A stretch of 64,000 nt of DNA, taken from assembly GCF_002735645.1 (NCBI RefSeq), contig NZ_PDZG01000016.1:1-64000 (forward strand), in the 5' to 3' direction. Source of the stretch: Iodobacter sp. BJB302 (GTDB lineage Bacteria > Pseudomonadota > Gammaproteobacteria > Burkholderiales > Chitinibacteraceae). Below, piece by piece: positions 8,761-17,080 of the stretch. The notes under the pieces were generated by a model. It searched no databases and had not been told where the DNA came from. It saw nothing but the letters and a program-made list of their open reading frames with translations. Numbering within the stretch: position 1 is the stretch's first letter; the number at the start of each line of letters is the position of its first letter. A program made the translations under genes and the position numbers.

Positions 8761-10605
8761 ATGCGTATTGGGGATTTTTTCCGCCAGGCGTCGATTTTGC
8801 AGTTTATTGCCCGAGCCTTATTACTGATGGTTTTGCCCGCGTTTCTGGCTTTCTTTATGAGCTGGAGCACCGTCGTGCGCTCTACTGGTGAAGGCGCGGC
8901 GATTAATCTGGCGGGCTCCTTACGTAAGCAGGTGTATTTAATTGTGGCCACCCACCAATCACCACCCGCCCCGGTACCCGGCAGCCGCCCCCTGCTGCAA
9001 GAGGTGGTCGATGAGTTTGAGCAGCGCCTTTACCACCCCATTCTGCTGAATAACCTGCCCAATCAGGCGGATGATCCGGTACGCACCCACTACAACCGCA
9101 TGGAAATGACCTGGCGTACCGAAGTCAAAAAAGACTTATCCCAGCTCAACAGCCAGCCCGATGGCAGCCTGCTGCCCAGAGCCATTCGCTTTGTCTCTTT
9201 AATTGATGCCTATGTAGAGGCGATTGAGGCCAGGCACGAAGCGCGGCTGATCTGGCTGGGGCGCATCCAATGGATTAGTCTGGGCATTATGCTGATTGTG
9301 CTGATGGGCACTTTGCGCTGGCTTTCACAGCGCGTTACCCGGCCGCTGATCGCCATGGCCCATGCCGCCAGCAAAGTAAAAGATGGTGATTTAAGTGTGC
9401 GGGCGCCTGAAGACGGCGCAGGTGAAATCACCCAGCTTGGCCAGGCCATTAACCATATGGTGGCCGAACTGGCGCGCGGCATTGGCGAGCTGGAATCACG
9501 GGTCAGCGAAAAAACCAAGGCCTTATCGCAAAACCAGCGCAGCCTGGAGCTGCTCTACCGTATTAAACAGCGCCTATCTGATCAGGAGCCTGATCAGACC
9601 ACCTTTGATCAGGTATTAAGCGATTTGGGCAGCGTGATCGGGTTGGAGCACGCCGCCATCTGCATCACCGAAACCGAACAAGCCCCGCTGGCTTTTCGCC
9701 TTGCCGTGATCGCAAACAAACCCAGCGAGCATTGCGATCAAAAAGACTGTGCCAGCTGCAGCGAAGCCACAGGCACGCCCGCACAATCCAGCGATTTCCC
9801 TGTTTTTCAGCTGACTGACGGGCGAAAAAACTACGGCATTATGCCGATCCAGCTAAAACCCATGCAAAAGCTGGCCGACTGGCAGCAGCAATTACTGGAA
9901 GCCGTGGCGCGGCAAATTGGCACGGCGCTGGCCAATGCCAAACGCACGCAGGCACTGCACCGCCTGGCGCTGCATGAAGAGCGATCGGTAATTGCGCGCG
10001 AGCTGCATGATTCTTTAGCGCAATCTTTATCTTATTTAAAAATCCAGGTGGTGCGCCTGCAAACCGAATTTCCCGAAGCGGCCCGCAGCGCCACAGCAGA
10101 AGCCGTGCTCACAGAATTACGCCAAGGCTTAAATGATGCTTACCGCCAGCTGCGCGAGCTACTCAACACTTTTCGCCTGCAAATGCACGAGCGCGGGCTG
10201 GCCGAAGCGCTGGAGCAAACCGTGCAGGAATTCTCTGAGCGGGCAGCGCATCCGGTGATACTGGACAATCAGCTGATGGGGGTTGAGCTGAGCGCCCATG
10301 AAGAAATCCACATCCTGCAAATAGTGCGTGAAGCGCTCGCCAATATTGAGCGCCACGCCCATGCGCAGCACGCATGGGTGACGCTGACCTGGCTGAACCA
10401 CACCATTTTAGTCACCATCAGAGACGACGGTCTGGGCATCAAAGACCACCCGGATAAAAAACAGCACTATGGCTTAGGCATTATGCGCGACCGCGCCCAT
10501 AGCCTGCACGGAGAGCTGGGCATCGCCCGCCAGCTTCCCAGTGGCACCCTGGTCTCCTTACAATTCACGCCGAATACCCCTGTGGCAAAAGGCAACTCAC
10601 AATGA
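8761..10605 (+). CDS. narX: Nitrate/nitrite sensor histidine kinase NarX
   Basis: This inner-membrane kinase senses nitrate in the periplasm and phosphorylates a NarL-type regulator. The product is 614 residues from the ATG at 8761, chosen because GGAGG lies at 8748-8752; the frame is open further upstream without family similarity. Membrane segments at about residues 17-40 and 165-185 flank a periplasmic domain that begins with a P-box-like nitrate-binding helix (AINLAGSLRKQ). A HAMP domain, a central GAF-like region with clustered cysteines (CDQKDCASC), the HisKA_3 phosphorylation motif (ARELHDSLAQSLSY) and a C-terminal HATPase domain follow. narL starts 37 bp downstream. Confidence 0.92.
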   Translation: MRIGDFFRQASILQFIARALLLMVLPAFLAFFMSWSTVVRSTGEGAAINLAGSLRKQVYLIVATHQSPPAPVPGSRPLLQEVVDEFEQRLYHPILLNNLPNQADDPVRTHYNRMEMTWRTEVKKDLSQLNSQPDGSLLPRAIRFVSLIDAYVEAIEARHEARLIWLGRIQWISLGIMLIVLMGTLRWLSQRVTRPLIAMAHAASKVKDGDLSVRAPEDGAGEITQLGQAINHMVAELARGIGELESRVSEKTKALSQNQRSLELLYRIKQRLSDQEPDQTTFDQVLSDLGSVIGLEHAAICITETEQAPLAFRLAVIANKPSEHCDQKDCASCSEATGTPAQSSDFPVFQLTDGRKNYGIMPIQLKPMQKLADWQQQLLEAVARQIGTALANAKRTQALHRLALHEERSVIARELHDSLAQSLSYLKIQVVRLQTEFPEAARSATAEAVLTELRQGLNDAYRQLRELLNTFRLQMHERGLAEALEQTVQEFSERAAHPVILDNQLMGVELSAHEEIHILQIVREALANIERHAHAQHAWVTLTWLNHTILVTIRDDGLGIKDHPDKKQHYGLGIMRDRAHSLHGELGIARQLPSGTLVSLQFTPNTPVAKGNSQ

Positions 10606-10642
10606 TCCCCCGATATGCCGCAGCGGCAAAAGGAAGTGCAAT

Positions 10643-11296
10643 ATGAGCGACAGATATACCGTTGTGGTCATCGATGATCACCCCCTGTTTCGCAAAGGCG
10701 TGATTCAGCTTTTAGCCTTAGACAGCCGGTTTAATATCGTTGGCGAAGCCGCCAGCGGCGCGGAGGGACTGCTTGTGGTGGAAGCCAATAATCCGGATCT
10801 GGTCATTCTGGATTTAAACATGAAAGAGATGGATGGCATTGCCACCTTGCGTGCCATTAAAGAGCTGGATCTGGATTCACGGGTGGTGATGCTCACCGTA
10901 TCTGATCAATCATCCGATCTGGTTGCAGCCGTGCGGGCAGGTGCCGATGGCTATTTGCTCAAAGATATGGAGCCGGAGGAAATCATAGCCAGCCTTGCCG
11001 AGGCACTGGATGGCCAGATGGCGATCCCGGAGCGCCTTGGCCGCGTCCTTGCCTTAGCAATGCGTGAAGACGACGGCAGCGAGCGCAATGCCATGATGGC
11101 ATCTCTCACCGAGCGGGAGCGGGAAATCCTGGGCTGCCTCGCCAATGGGCTGTCGAATAAATTAGTCGGCAGAGAGCTGGGTATTGCGGAAGGCACAGTA
11201 AAAGTACACGTCAAAAGCCTGCTCAGAAAACTAAACTTCCGCTCGCGGCTGGAAGCGGCGATTTGGGCTGTGGAGCAAGGGATAAAGCTGGGGTAG
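10643..11296 (+). CDS. narL: Nitrate response regulator NarL (LuxR/FixJ family)
   Basis: The 217-residue protein has an N-terminal receiver domain and a C-terminal LuxR-type helix-turn-helix. The receiver shows acidic residues in VVIDDHPLF, the phospho-acceptor aspartate in DLVILDLNMKEMDG near residue 58, and the conserved Lys in YLLKDMEPEE. The HTH region reads SLTEREREILGCLANGLSNKLVGRELGIAEGTVKVHVKSL. The start at 10643 is preceded by AGGAAG. It is co-transcribed with narX, and the operators at 8485-8542 are its obvious targets. NarP is an equally possible name. Confidence 0.9.
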   Translation: MSDRYTVVVIDDHPLFRKGVIQLLALDSRFNIVGEAASGAEGLLVVEANNPDLVILDLNMKEMDGIATLRAIKELDLDSRVVMLTVSDQSSDLVAAVRAGADGYLLKDMEPEEIIASLAEALDGQMAIPERLGRVLALAMREDDGSERNAMMASLTEREREILGCLANGLSNKLVGRELGIAEGTVKVHVKSLLRKLNFRSRLEAAIWAVEQGIKLG

Positions 11297-11839
11297 CGAT
11301 TGAATCACATGACGTCAAATGAATCGCCGCGCGATACACGGATTGGCTGCATTTTTCATCATTTGCAGCAGCATTTCATGCTGTCCGCAAAAGCAGCCCA
11401 TTAAATACCTCGCGCATCGATTGGATGTCGTTGACGGAAAATACCCTTTGTGTGAGTGAATTAGCCGGAGTAATGGCATACACAAAGGATTCTGCCGGAG
11501 GCGGGAGCGAGAGTCAGTTAAGGAGGTTTAGAAAAGCCCACCGAACTGGCTTTCTTAGGGGGGGATGAGCAAAGGGCTGTGTAATAGGCTAATAAAATAT
11601 AAGCGTCTAGATCGTTGCCGGACCGAGTTGGCCATTTTTATTCGGCTTATATTGAAAGTGACTCAAATGAGCAAAGGCAGCACGGATATGGTGACAATCT
11701 CCGCTCAATCGGGAGTGGCTTATTGGCAGAAATACTTCAGGCTGCGCCCAGCAAGGCACTTCAAGGGGCTAAGCGTTTTTATACGCCATATATGGTGGTT
11801 TTTCAGCCATTTTAGGGTGTCTACATATTGTTAGGTGCC
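11297..11839. other. 543-bp region without a convincing gene
   Basis: Two short overlapping plus-strand frames (11565-11834 and 11615-11815) are open, but neither has family similarity or a good ribosome site. A GGAGG at 11522-11526 is not followed by a useful frame. The composition becomes more AT-rich towards 11.8 kb, marking the left side of an accessory island. I see no RNA gene here. Confidence 0.5.
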
Positions 11840-12394
11840 ATGGAAAAAATAAACCAAGTTCTTGAATATGATATTCCATATCGAATGCATGCAGTTCATT
11901 CATTGCCAGCTTCATTGAGAATCATTGGTCGTTATAATACTGATGAAATAATGGATATTGTCATTTCTAATATGTCAATCCTCGTAGGAAATCTCAATAA
12001 TTATACCAATCCATCTATTGAGTCTGGCGTTATTCATGGTCGTGCACTACTAGAATTTCTGGGCCTGGGTGAGCATTCTGGGCGGCTTGTATGTTCCAAG
12101 AAACGGCGGCCAAGTGACATTGGAATAGAGAGCTTTGGGTTGCAGAAAGTAACGCCGGAAGCGGCTTTAGAATTATGTAGCGCCAAGTTTTCTGGCGTTA
12201 ATGAGGACGCATTTGTTACTCTCATTCATCTGGCAAATAAGGGAATTGCGCATACAACATCTTCTCTTGTAATACCAAAGGATCAAGCCTCACAATTAAC
12301 AATTGCCGCAGAGTGCATTATTTTTCTAATGCAAAATTGTTTATACAGTGGGTTGGGCAAAGAACAAATTAAGTTTAAGTTTGCAAAGCTATAA
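11840..12394 (+). CDS. Unrecognised protein (184 aa) in accessory island
   Basis: I do not recognise this gene. It predicts a soluble, mostly helical 184-residue protein. The ATG at 11840 follows an AGGTG; a TTG four codons upstream is also possible. The segments HGRALLEFLGL and LIHLANKGIAHTT recall the helical pairs with a late histidine seen in HEPN-like proteins, but this is only a resemblance. Codon use is more AT-rich than in the flanking nar and moa genes. It is followed directly by a paired palindromic repeat, so it may be a mobile or cargo gene. Confidence 0.6.
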   Translation: MEKINQVLEYDIPYRMHAVHSLPASLRIIGRYNTDEIMDIVISNMSILVGNLNNYTNPSIESGVIHGRALLEFLGLGEHSGRLVCSKKRRPSDIGIESFGLQKVTPEAALELCSAKFSGVNEDAFVTLIHLANKGIAHTTSSLVIPKDQASQLTIAAECIIFLMQNCLYSGLGKEQIKFKFAKL

Positions 12395-12401
12395 AAGCAC
12401 G

Positions 12402-12484
12402 GTAGGTTGGGCTAGTGACTTATCAGCCCAACATTCTTAGGCATATTGAAATGTTGGGCTGATACAGCTTTAGCCCAACCTACG
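12402..12484. repeat. Paired inverted REP-like elements (BIME-type)
   Basis: Each unit is itself a hairpin with stem GTTGGGCT/AGCCCAAC. The two copies, at about 12402-12432 and 12451-12484, face each other, so the whole 83 bp folds as one large inverted repeat bounded by GTAGGTTGGGC and GCCCAACCTAC. The unit recurs at 13197-13230, and a diverged one is at 12494-12524. This is typical of transposase-mobilised REP sequences and may also end transcription between the convergent genes. Confidence 0.8.
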
Positions 12485-12493
12485 GTAAGCTCA

Positions 12494-12524
12494 ACGTGGG
12501 TTGATAAACCTAACCCACCCTACG
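12494..12524. repeat. Diverged REP-like hairpin
   Basis: GTGGGTT and AACCCAC arms flank TGATAAACCT-like sequence and end in CCTACG, as in the neighbouring REP units. It lies just beyond the stop codon of the gene at 12528-13166. Confidence 0.6.
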
Positions 12525-12527
12525 GGA

Positions 12528-13166
12528 CTACATTTTTTCAATAAAAAAATCACCATCAGCCACTCCTGTGATAATTCTTGGAGGCGAGCCATCTTTTAAA
12601 ACTTCAACTACCCACACCCCATTAAATTCAGGTGTTTTAATAAATACGGCATGACATTCAATAAGGCCAAAAACATCGTGAATGATACTGGGGATTTCTG
12701 TAACAAAAGAAGGAAAGTTTTTATCCACACTCCATGGATTATCTGCATGGAGGTATTTACCAATTCGGTCATACGTTGACGCAAAACGTTTCTTGGTTAA
12801 ATAACCCGTGGTCTTACGGTCAAAATGGAAACTTCCATTCTGTTGATGGGTCGCAGATAATAAAGGATATGGATAAAAATCTTCATTGATCTTTCCAAGA
12901 GCTTGAAGAATTTTCCCCGCGTGATAATCCTTTTTATAGTCCGTCCGCATATCAGCTGAAGCGCGAAATAACTCATACTCTTTCTTGTTTGGTGCAATCG
13001 ATGAAAATGCTATGTACTCCAAAGCTTTACGCAACTGAAGAATCGCAGATTCAGCATCTACAATTTGTTGAGTGATTGCGTATTCTTCAAGATACCTATT
13101 CGTTGCCCGAAGGCGCAAAGCAGCCTCACTAAGCATATGAAGGTTTATTGACTGTATTTCAGACAT
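12528..13166 (-). CDS. Unrecognised protein (212 aa) in accessory island
   Basis: The 212-residue product is cytoplasmic by sequence. Its N-terminal half is helical (LRLRATNRYLEEYAITQQIVDAESAILQLRKALEYIAF) and it carries a late YDRIGKYLHADNPW motif. Arrangements such as LRKALE..LHADNP occur in widespread hypothetical proteins of genomic islands, but I cannot assign a function. The start at 13166 is preceded by AGAGG. It is convergent with the gene at 11840-12394 and flanked on both sides by REP-like elements. Confidence 0.6.
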   Translation of the reverse strand: MSEIQSINLHMLSEAALRLRATNRYLEEYAITQQIVDAESAILQLRKALEYIAFSSIAPNKKEYELFRASADMRTDYKKDYHAGKILQALGKINEDFYPYPLLSATHQQNGSFHFDRKTTGYLTKKRFASTYDRIGKYLHADNPWSVDKNFPSFVTEIPSIIHDVFGLIECHAVFIKTPEFNGVWVVEVLKDGSPPRIITGVADGDFFIEKM

Positions 13167-13196
13167 CTCGCAAACCTCTAAAAAAATATAAACAGC

Positions 13197-13230
13197 AGGT
13201 TGGGCTAGTGACTTATCAGCCCAACCTACC
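13197..13230. repeat. REP-like palindromic element
   Basis: AGGTTGGGCT and AGCCCAACCT form a near-perfect stem around AGTGACTTATC. The sequence matches the copy at 12402-12432 almost base for base. It lies between two divergent accessory genes. Confidence 0.75.
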
Positions 13231-13259
13231 GAGCTACCTAGATGAGGATTTGATTAAAA

Positions 13260-13961
13260 ATGAAACATGATCTAATCCCCGGAGGGGCAAGCACATATGT
13301 ACTAAAGTTTAGGATGGATTTATCAATATATGTAGAGGAAAACGATGGCGAATTCCCTCCAGCAATGTTTGCCTCACGTATAAAACTTGAGGAATGGACA
13401 AGTAAGAATAATTTCTCAATCAAAAAAGTAGGAAAGAAAAACAGCCGGAACTATTTATTAATGAAAAATGAATATTTAAGCATCGACTTTCTCTGGGTAA
13501 GAGCATCTTTTATATCATACAGAGCTCTTTTTAAGCGGTATGTAGTTGACACTAATATCTATGAAAAGCCAACAAGCACACCAGACGAGTCATATCACAA
13601 ATTTATAAGTAACTTCAAATTTGCACTGCCTTTTATTCATGCAGATCATGTAATCAACCAAGCTCGACTCAAAAAAAACCATCCCGATGCATGGGTTATG
13701 CTTTTCCCTACTTCAAGTGCAGCAAACTCTAGCTTTGGTTCAAAAGTCGAGAAAACCCTAGCGGATATCCCAGAAAATATTGATAAATATTTCATAGATC
13801 CAATATTGCTGTTGCAATTATATTGCACAGGCTTATCCCCAAAAAACGAGGTTGATTTACAGAGAAGCATAGATATTATTAAAGGGCATTTCCTCAATAG
13901 GCTTCACAATGAAATCGATAAAAATATCCGAGCAGCTTATATAAGCTTTATCGCCCAATAA
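13260..13961 (+). CDS. Unrecognised protein (233 aa) in accessory island
   Basis: I do not recognise this gene. The 233-residue predicted protein is soluble, Lys/Asn/Ser-rich and has no signal peptide. A GAGGAT lies about 13 bases before the ATG. The AT-rich codon use (many AAA, ATA, AAT) differs clearly from moaA downstream and narL upstream, a sign of recent transfer. The C-terminal third (LQRSIDIIKGHFLNRLHNEIDKNIRAAYISF, in part) looks helical. It closes the accessory island. Confidence 0.6.
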   Translation: MKHDLIPGGASTYVLKFRMDLSIYVEENDGEFPPAMFASRIKLEEWTSKNNFSIKKVGKKNSRNYLLMKNEYLSIDFLWVRASFISYRALFKRYVVDTNIYEKPTSTPDESYHKFISNFKFALPFIHADHVINQARLKKNHPDAWVMLFPTSSAANSSFGSKVEKTLADIPENIDKYFIDPILLLQLYCTGLSPKNEVDLQRSIDIIKGHFLNRLHNEIDKNIRAAYISFIAQ

Positions 13962-14112
13962 GCCCTACAGGGATAGGTGTCCCTTAGAAACTGGCAAACT
14001 ACACGCCAATATTCTGCCGATACGTTTCCTGCGGCGCTCTGTGTACTCGTTTTACTCTGTGGTTCGAGATTTAACATTGTGTGCAAAAAATTCAACCATT
14101 ACTAAAGAAACA

Positions 14113-15108
14113 TCAACCTCCCGTTTGTGACATAAAGCGGATGATTTTGCCGGGTTGTTCTTTAAACTCGTGGCGTTCTGGTTTTAGTTCGATGGCGGAT
14201 TTGAGCGCGGCTAAGAGCTCTTCATCGCTTGCGCCGCCCCGCAGCAGCGGTGCAAATTCAAATTTTTCTTCTTGCCCCAGGCACATATATAAAGTGCCAT
14301 CCACGGCCAGCCTGACCCGATTACAGGTGGCACAGAAGTGTTGCGAGATCGGCGTAATAAAGCCAACCCGCCCACTGCCGTCGCTAGTTTGCCAGTAACG
14401 CGCAGGCCCGCCGCCCAGCTCGGCCACTTCTGGAATCAGGCCAAACTCTGCAACCAGCTGCTCGCGCACGGGGTTTAAATCTAAATACTGCGCATTGCGG
14501 CCAGTGCTGCCCATGGGCATGGCTTCGATCAGGCGCAAAATAAAATCATTCTCAAGGCAAAACGCCACCATGCGCTTGATTTCATGCTCGTTCACACCGC
14601 GCATCGCCACCATATTCAGCTTAATCGGATCAAAGCCAGCGGCCTTGCCCGCCATAATCCCAGCCATAATGGCGTCGAAACTATCGCGGCCGGTAATCGT
14701 ATTAATACAGCCTTTATCCAGCGAATCAAGGCTGACATTGATACGTTTCACGCCTGCGGCTTTTAGCGCTACGGCGTGTTTGACCAGTTGCGTTGCATTA
14801 GTAGAGAGCGATAAATCTTCTACCCCCGGAAGCGCAGATAATCTGGCCGCCAGCTCAGGCAAGTTATGCCGCAGCAAAGGCTCGCCCCCGGTCAGGCGCA
14901 CGCGCGAAACCCCTGCTTGGGCAAAGATGCCCACCAAGCGAGTCATTTCATCAAAGCTCAGCCAGTTTGCAGGCTCTTCATAGCCATTAAAGCCTTTAGG
15001 CAGGCAGTAATTACAGCGCAAATCACAGCGATCCGTTACCGATAAACGCAGGTAGCGTATGGCGCGGCCAAAGCGATCTTGTAAGGGAGCAATCGGTGAG
15101 GCAAACAT
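14113..15108 (-). CDS. moaA: GTP 3',8-cyclase MoaA (molybdenum cofactor biosynthesis)
   Basis: MoaA is a radical-SAM enzyme that converts GTP to 3',8-cyclo-7,8-dihydro-GTP, the first step to molybdopterin. The 331-residue protein has the N-terminal cluster motif CDLRCNYC, the SAM-binding stretch LTGGEPLLR, a second C-terminal 4Fe-4S site (CATCNRVRL with a later Cys in TLYMCLG) and the essential C-terminal Gly-Gly. The start is preceded by AAGGAAG. It lies between nap/nar and ccm, consistent with a nitrate-respiration cluster, since NapA needs this cofactor. Confidence 0.95.
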   Translation of the reverse strand: MFASPIAPLQDRFGRAIRYLRLSVTDRCDLRCNYCLPKGFNGYEEPANWLSFDEMTRLVGIFAQAGVSRVRLTGGEPLLRHNLPELAARLSALPGVEDLSLSTNATQLVKHAVALKAAGVKRINVSLDSLDKGCINTITGRDSFDAIMAGIMAGKAAGFDPIKLNMVAMRGVNEHEIKRMVAFCLENDFILRLIEAMPMGSTGRNAQYLDLNPVREQLVAEFGLIPEVAELGGGPARYWQTSDGSGRVGFITPISQHFCATCNRVRLAVDGTLYMCLGQEEKFEFAPLLRGGASDEELLAALKSAIELKPERHEFKEQPGKIIRFMSQTGG

Positions 15109-15522
15109 CAGGCTTCCTTAAATCGGAGGAGAAAGCAGCTTTCAATGAAGCTCATCATTAGTCGCACTATATGGCGATTTATGACAGCTCAACAACGTAT
15201 ATTCTGACAATCTGCAGCAGGGAATTTATTGCAGATGACTACGCAGGCACAAAAACGTGCCCCCACCCTGCCCATATATACCACCCTTAAGCATTCCCAA
15301 ATCGTCACCTCCCACTATAACGCCAAGCCTGTGAATTAGCCTGTTGCATTTAGGACTACCTCTTCTGAGATAGGCCCAAATACCTGTCAGCAAAAAGCGC
15401 TACATCCCTATACTAGGGTCTGTTGGCGTTTCATTTACCAATGCGCTGAGCCGGAAAACTTGCCAGGCAAAAAAACCATCGATGTCTAAGCTGCTTTTTC
15501 CAACTTGACTGACTACTGACCC
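15109..15522. other. 414-bp divergent intergenic region between moaA and ccmA
   Basis: This holds the promoters of both moaA (minus) and the ccm operon (plus). No gene, RNA or terminator is clear. The only recognisable element is the NarL-like site listed separately at 15357-15372. Confidence 0.5.
15357..15372. promoter_or_regulatory. Candidate NarL-type 7-2-7 site upstream of ccmA
   Basis: TACCTCT-TC-TGAGATA: the first heptamer fits TACYYMT exactly, the second matches AKRRGTA at 5 of 7 positions. It lies about 150 bp before ccmA. Co-regulation of ccm with nap by nitrate is known in enterobacteria, where the genes share an operon; here it is inferred from the site alone. Confidence 0.4.
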
Positions 15523-16152
15523 ATGCTTTCTGTATCCAGACTTTCAGCAGCGCGCGCTGATCGCCCCCTTTTTACCGACCTGTCTTTTGCCCTGAATGCG
15601 GGGCAATGCCTGCACCTGCGCGGCGCGAACGGTGCGGGTAAAACGAGCTTGCTTAAAATGCTGGCGGGGCTGAGCACGGCGCAGGATGGCGAAATCACCT
15701 GGCAAGGCAAAGCATTGGCGGCTTGGGGCGATGATTACTACAAAGCACTGCATTATCTGGGCCACAAAGATGGCTTAAAAGATTTACTCAGCCCGCTGGC
15801 TAATTTACGCCTGACGGCGGAGCTGTCAGGGCAGGCCTTAAGCGAAGCCTCTGCACTTAAAACACTGACCCAAGTCGGGCTGACCCGCCAGAGCGAGCTG
15901 GCTGTCCGCACCCTTTCGCAAGGGCAAAAAAAACGCGCTGCGCTGGCAAGGCTATTAGCGATCAGCCGCCCGCTCTGGCTGCTGGACGAGCCTTTTGTGG
16001 CGCTCGATCAGGCGGCACAAAATCAGTTGGGTGAGTGGATAGCCCAGCATACCCGCAGCGGCGGCATGGTTATTCTGACCTCGCACCAAGCCCTGCCTGA
16101 TGCCATTCAAAACATCATTGAACTGAATTTAAGCCAGGGTGGCGCAGCATGA
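15523..16152 (+). CDS. ccmA: Heme exporter ATPase CcmA
   Basis: CcmA is the ATPase of the CcmABCD complex, which releases holo-CcmE during System I cytochrome c maturation. The 209-residue protein has Walker A (GANGAGKTSLLKML), the signature LSQGQKKRAALARLL and Walker B (LWLLDEPFVALD), all typical of CcmA. It overlaps ccmB by 4 bp and is the first gene of the ccm run. Confidence 0.94.
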   Translation: MLSVSRLSAARADRPLFTDLSFALNAGQCLHLRGANGAGKTSLLKMLAGLSTAQDGEITWQGKALAAWGDDYYKALHYLGHKDGLKDLLSPLANLRLTAELSGQALSEASALKTLTQVGLTRQSELAVRTLSQGQKKRAALARLLAISRPLWLLDEPFVALDQAAQNQLGEWIAQHTRSGGMVILTSHQALPDAIQNIIELNLSQGGAA

Positions 16153-16823
16153 GCAGCGCGCACTTCTTTTTAGCAATTGTTCGCCGTGATTTATTACTGG
16201 CCTGGCAGCAGCGCGGCGATTTGCTGGTGGGCGTGGTGTTTTTTGTTTTGGTCGCCTGCCTGTTTCCACTCGCCATCGGCCCCGAGCCTAAGCTGCTGGC
16301 CCGCATCGGCCCCGGCGTGCTGTGGGTGGCGGTGATCCTCGCCAATCTGCTGGCCCTGCCACGGCTTTTTAATAACGACTGGCAAGATGGCAGCTTAGAG
16401 CAACTATTAATCGCCCCTGCCCCCGCCAGCGTGATGGTGGCAGGCAAGCTGACCGCTCACTGGCTGACTACCGGCATCCCGCTCACCTTAATCGCGCCGC
16501 TTTTAGGCATTCAATACGGGCTGGAAAGCGACACCCTGCTGATGCTGATGGCAAGCTTACTGCTCGGCACGCCTACACTCAGTGCATTAGGCAGCATAGG
16601 CGCAGCGCTGACTTTGGGCGTACGTCAGGGAGAAATGTTATTGGCGCTCTTGGTTTTGCCGCTTTATGCACCGGTGCTGATTTTTGGCAGCGGTGCGGTG
16701 GCTGCGGTGGCTGGCGGCTTATCTGGCATGGCCGAGTTATCCTTGCTCGCCGCCATTCTTTGCGGAACGCTGTTTTTTGCACCCTGGCTGGCGGCGATGG
16801 CGGTGAGATTGGCGGTTGAATAG
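16149..16823 (+). CDS. ccmB: Heme exporter membrane protein CcmB
   Basis: The 224-residue protein has six predicted membrane segments, the usual CcmB size and pattern (RDLLLAWQQRGDLLVGVVFFVLVACLFPLAIGPE, in part, is diagnostic). It pairs with CcmA in the CcmABCD complex of the inner membrane. The ATGA overlap with ccmA implies coupled translation. The gene is followed by a repeat-rich gap before ccmC. Confidence 0.93.
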   Translation: MSSAHFFLAIVRRDLLLAWQQRGDLLVGVVFFVLVACLFPLAIGPEPKLLARIGPGVLWVAVILANLLALPRLFNNDWQDGSLEQLLIAPAPASVMVAGKLTAHWLTTGIPLTLIAPLLGIQYGLESDTLLMLMASLLLGTPTLSALGSIGAALTLGVRQGEMLLALLVLPLYAPVLIFGSGAVAAVAGGLSGMAELSLLAAILCGTLFFAPWLAAMAVRLAVE

Positions 16824-16863
16824 CCAGGCTTAATACTTGATGTTACACAACGAAAACCCAAAT

Positions 16864-16980
16864 TTTGAACCACAAAACACACAGAGTTTCACAGAGAAAA
16901 ACAAAGTTTGAATGAAGCTATTTTGCAAGGGTCCGGCGGGACGCCCGCACCAAAAACAACGTGCCGAAAGCACTAAAAAG
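16864..16980. repeat. Two dispersed repeat types between ccmB and ccmC
   Basis: A copy of the GAACCAC..AGAGTTTCACAGAGAAA repeat is at about 16866-16905, and a second type is at 16935-16980 (GCGGGACGCCCGC, then GTGCCGAAAGCAC followed by TAAAAAG). The first type recurs at 18943, 21055, 21809 and 23256, the second at 18339. Both contain short inverted repeats. They separate genes that are normally tightly packed. Confidence 0.7.
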
Positions 16981-17080
16981 AAGATCGCTGAATAACATCA
17001 GTTAATACTATGAAAAACGGACTAAAAGCTGATGCGCTATAGGCCAGGTGAAACCCACACAAGAAACATTCAGGGAAACA

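Noticed and set aside
11565-11834. 89-residue plus-strand ORF
   Set aside because: No ribosome site, no family pattern, and a second overlapping frame is equally open. It is probably non-coding.
12426-12459. Integron attC-like site (GCCCAAC and GTTGGGC core-like ends)
   Set aside because: The core-like ends belong to a larger repeated palindrome that also occurs singly at 13197. Spacing and inner boxes do not fit attC, and no integrase gene is seen.
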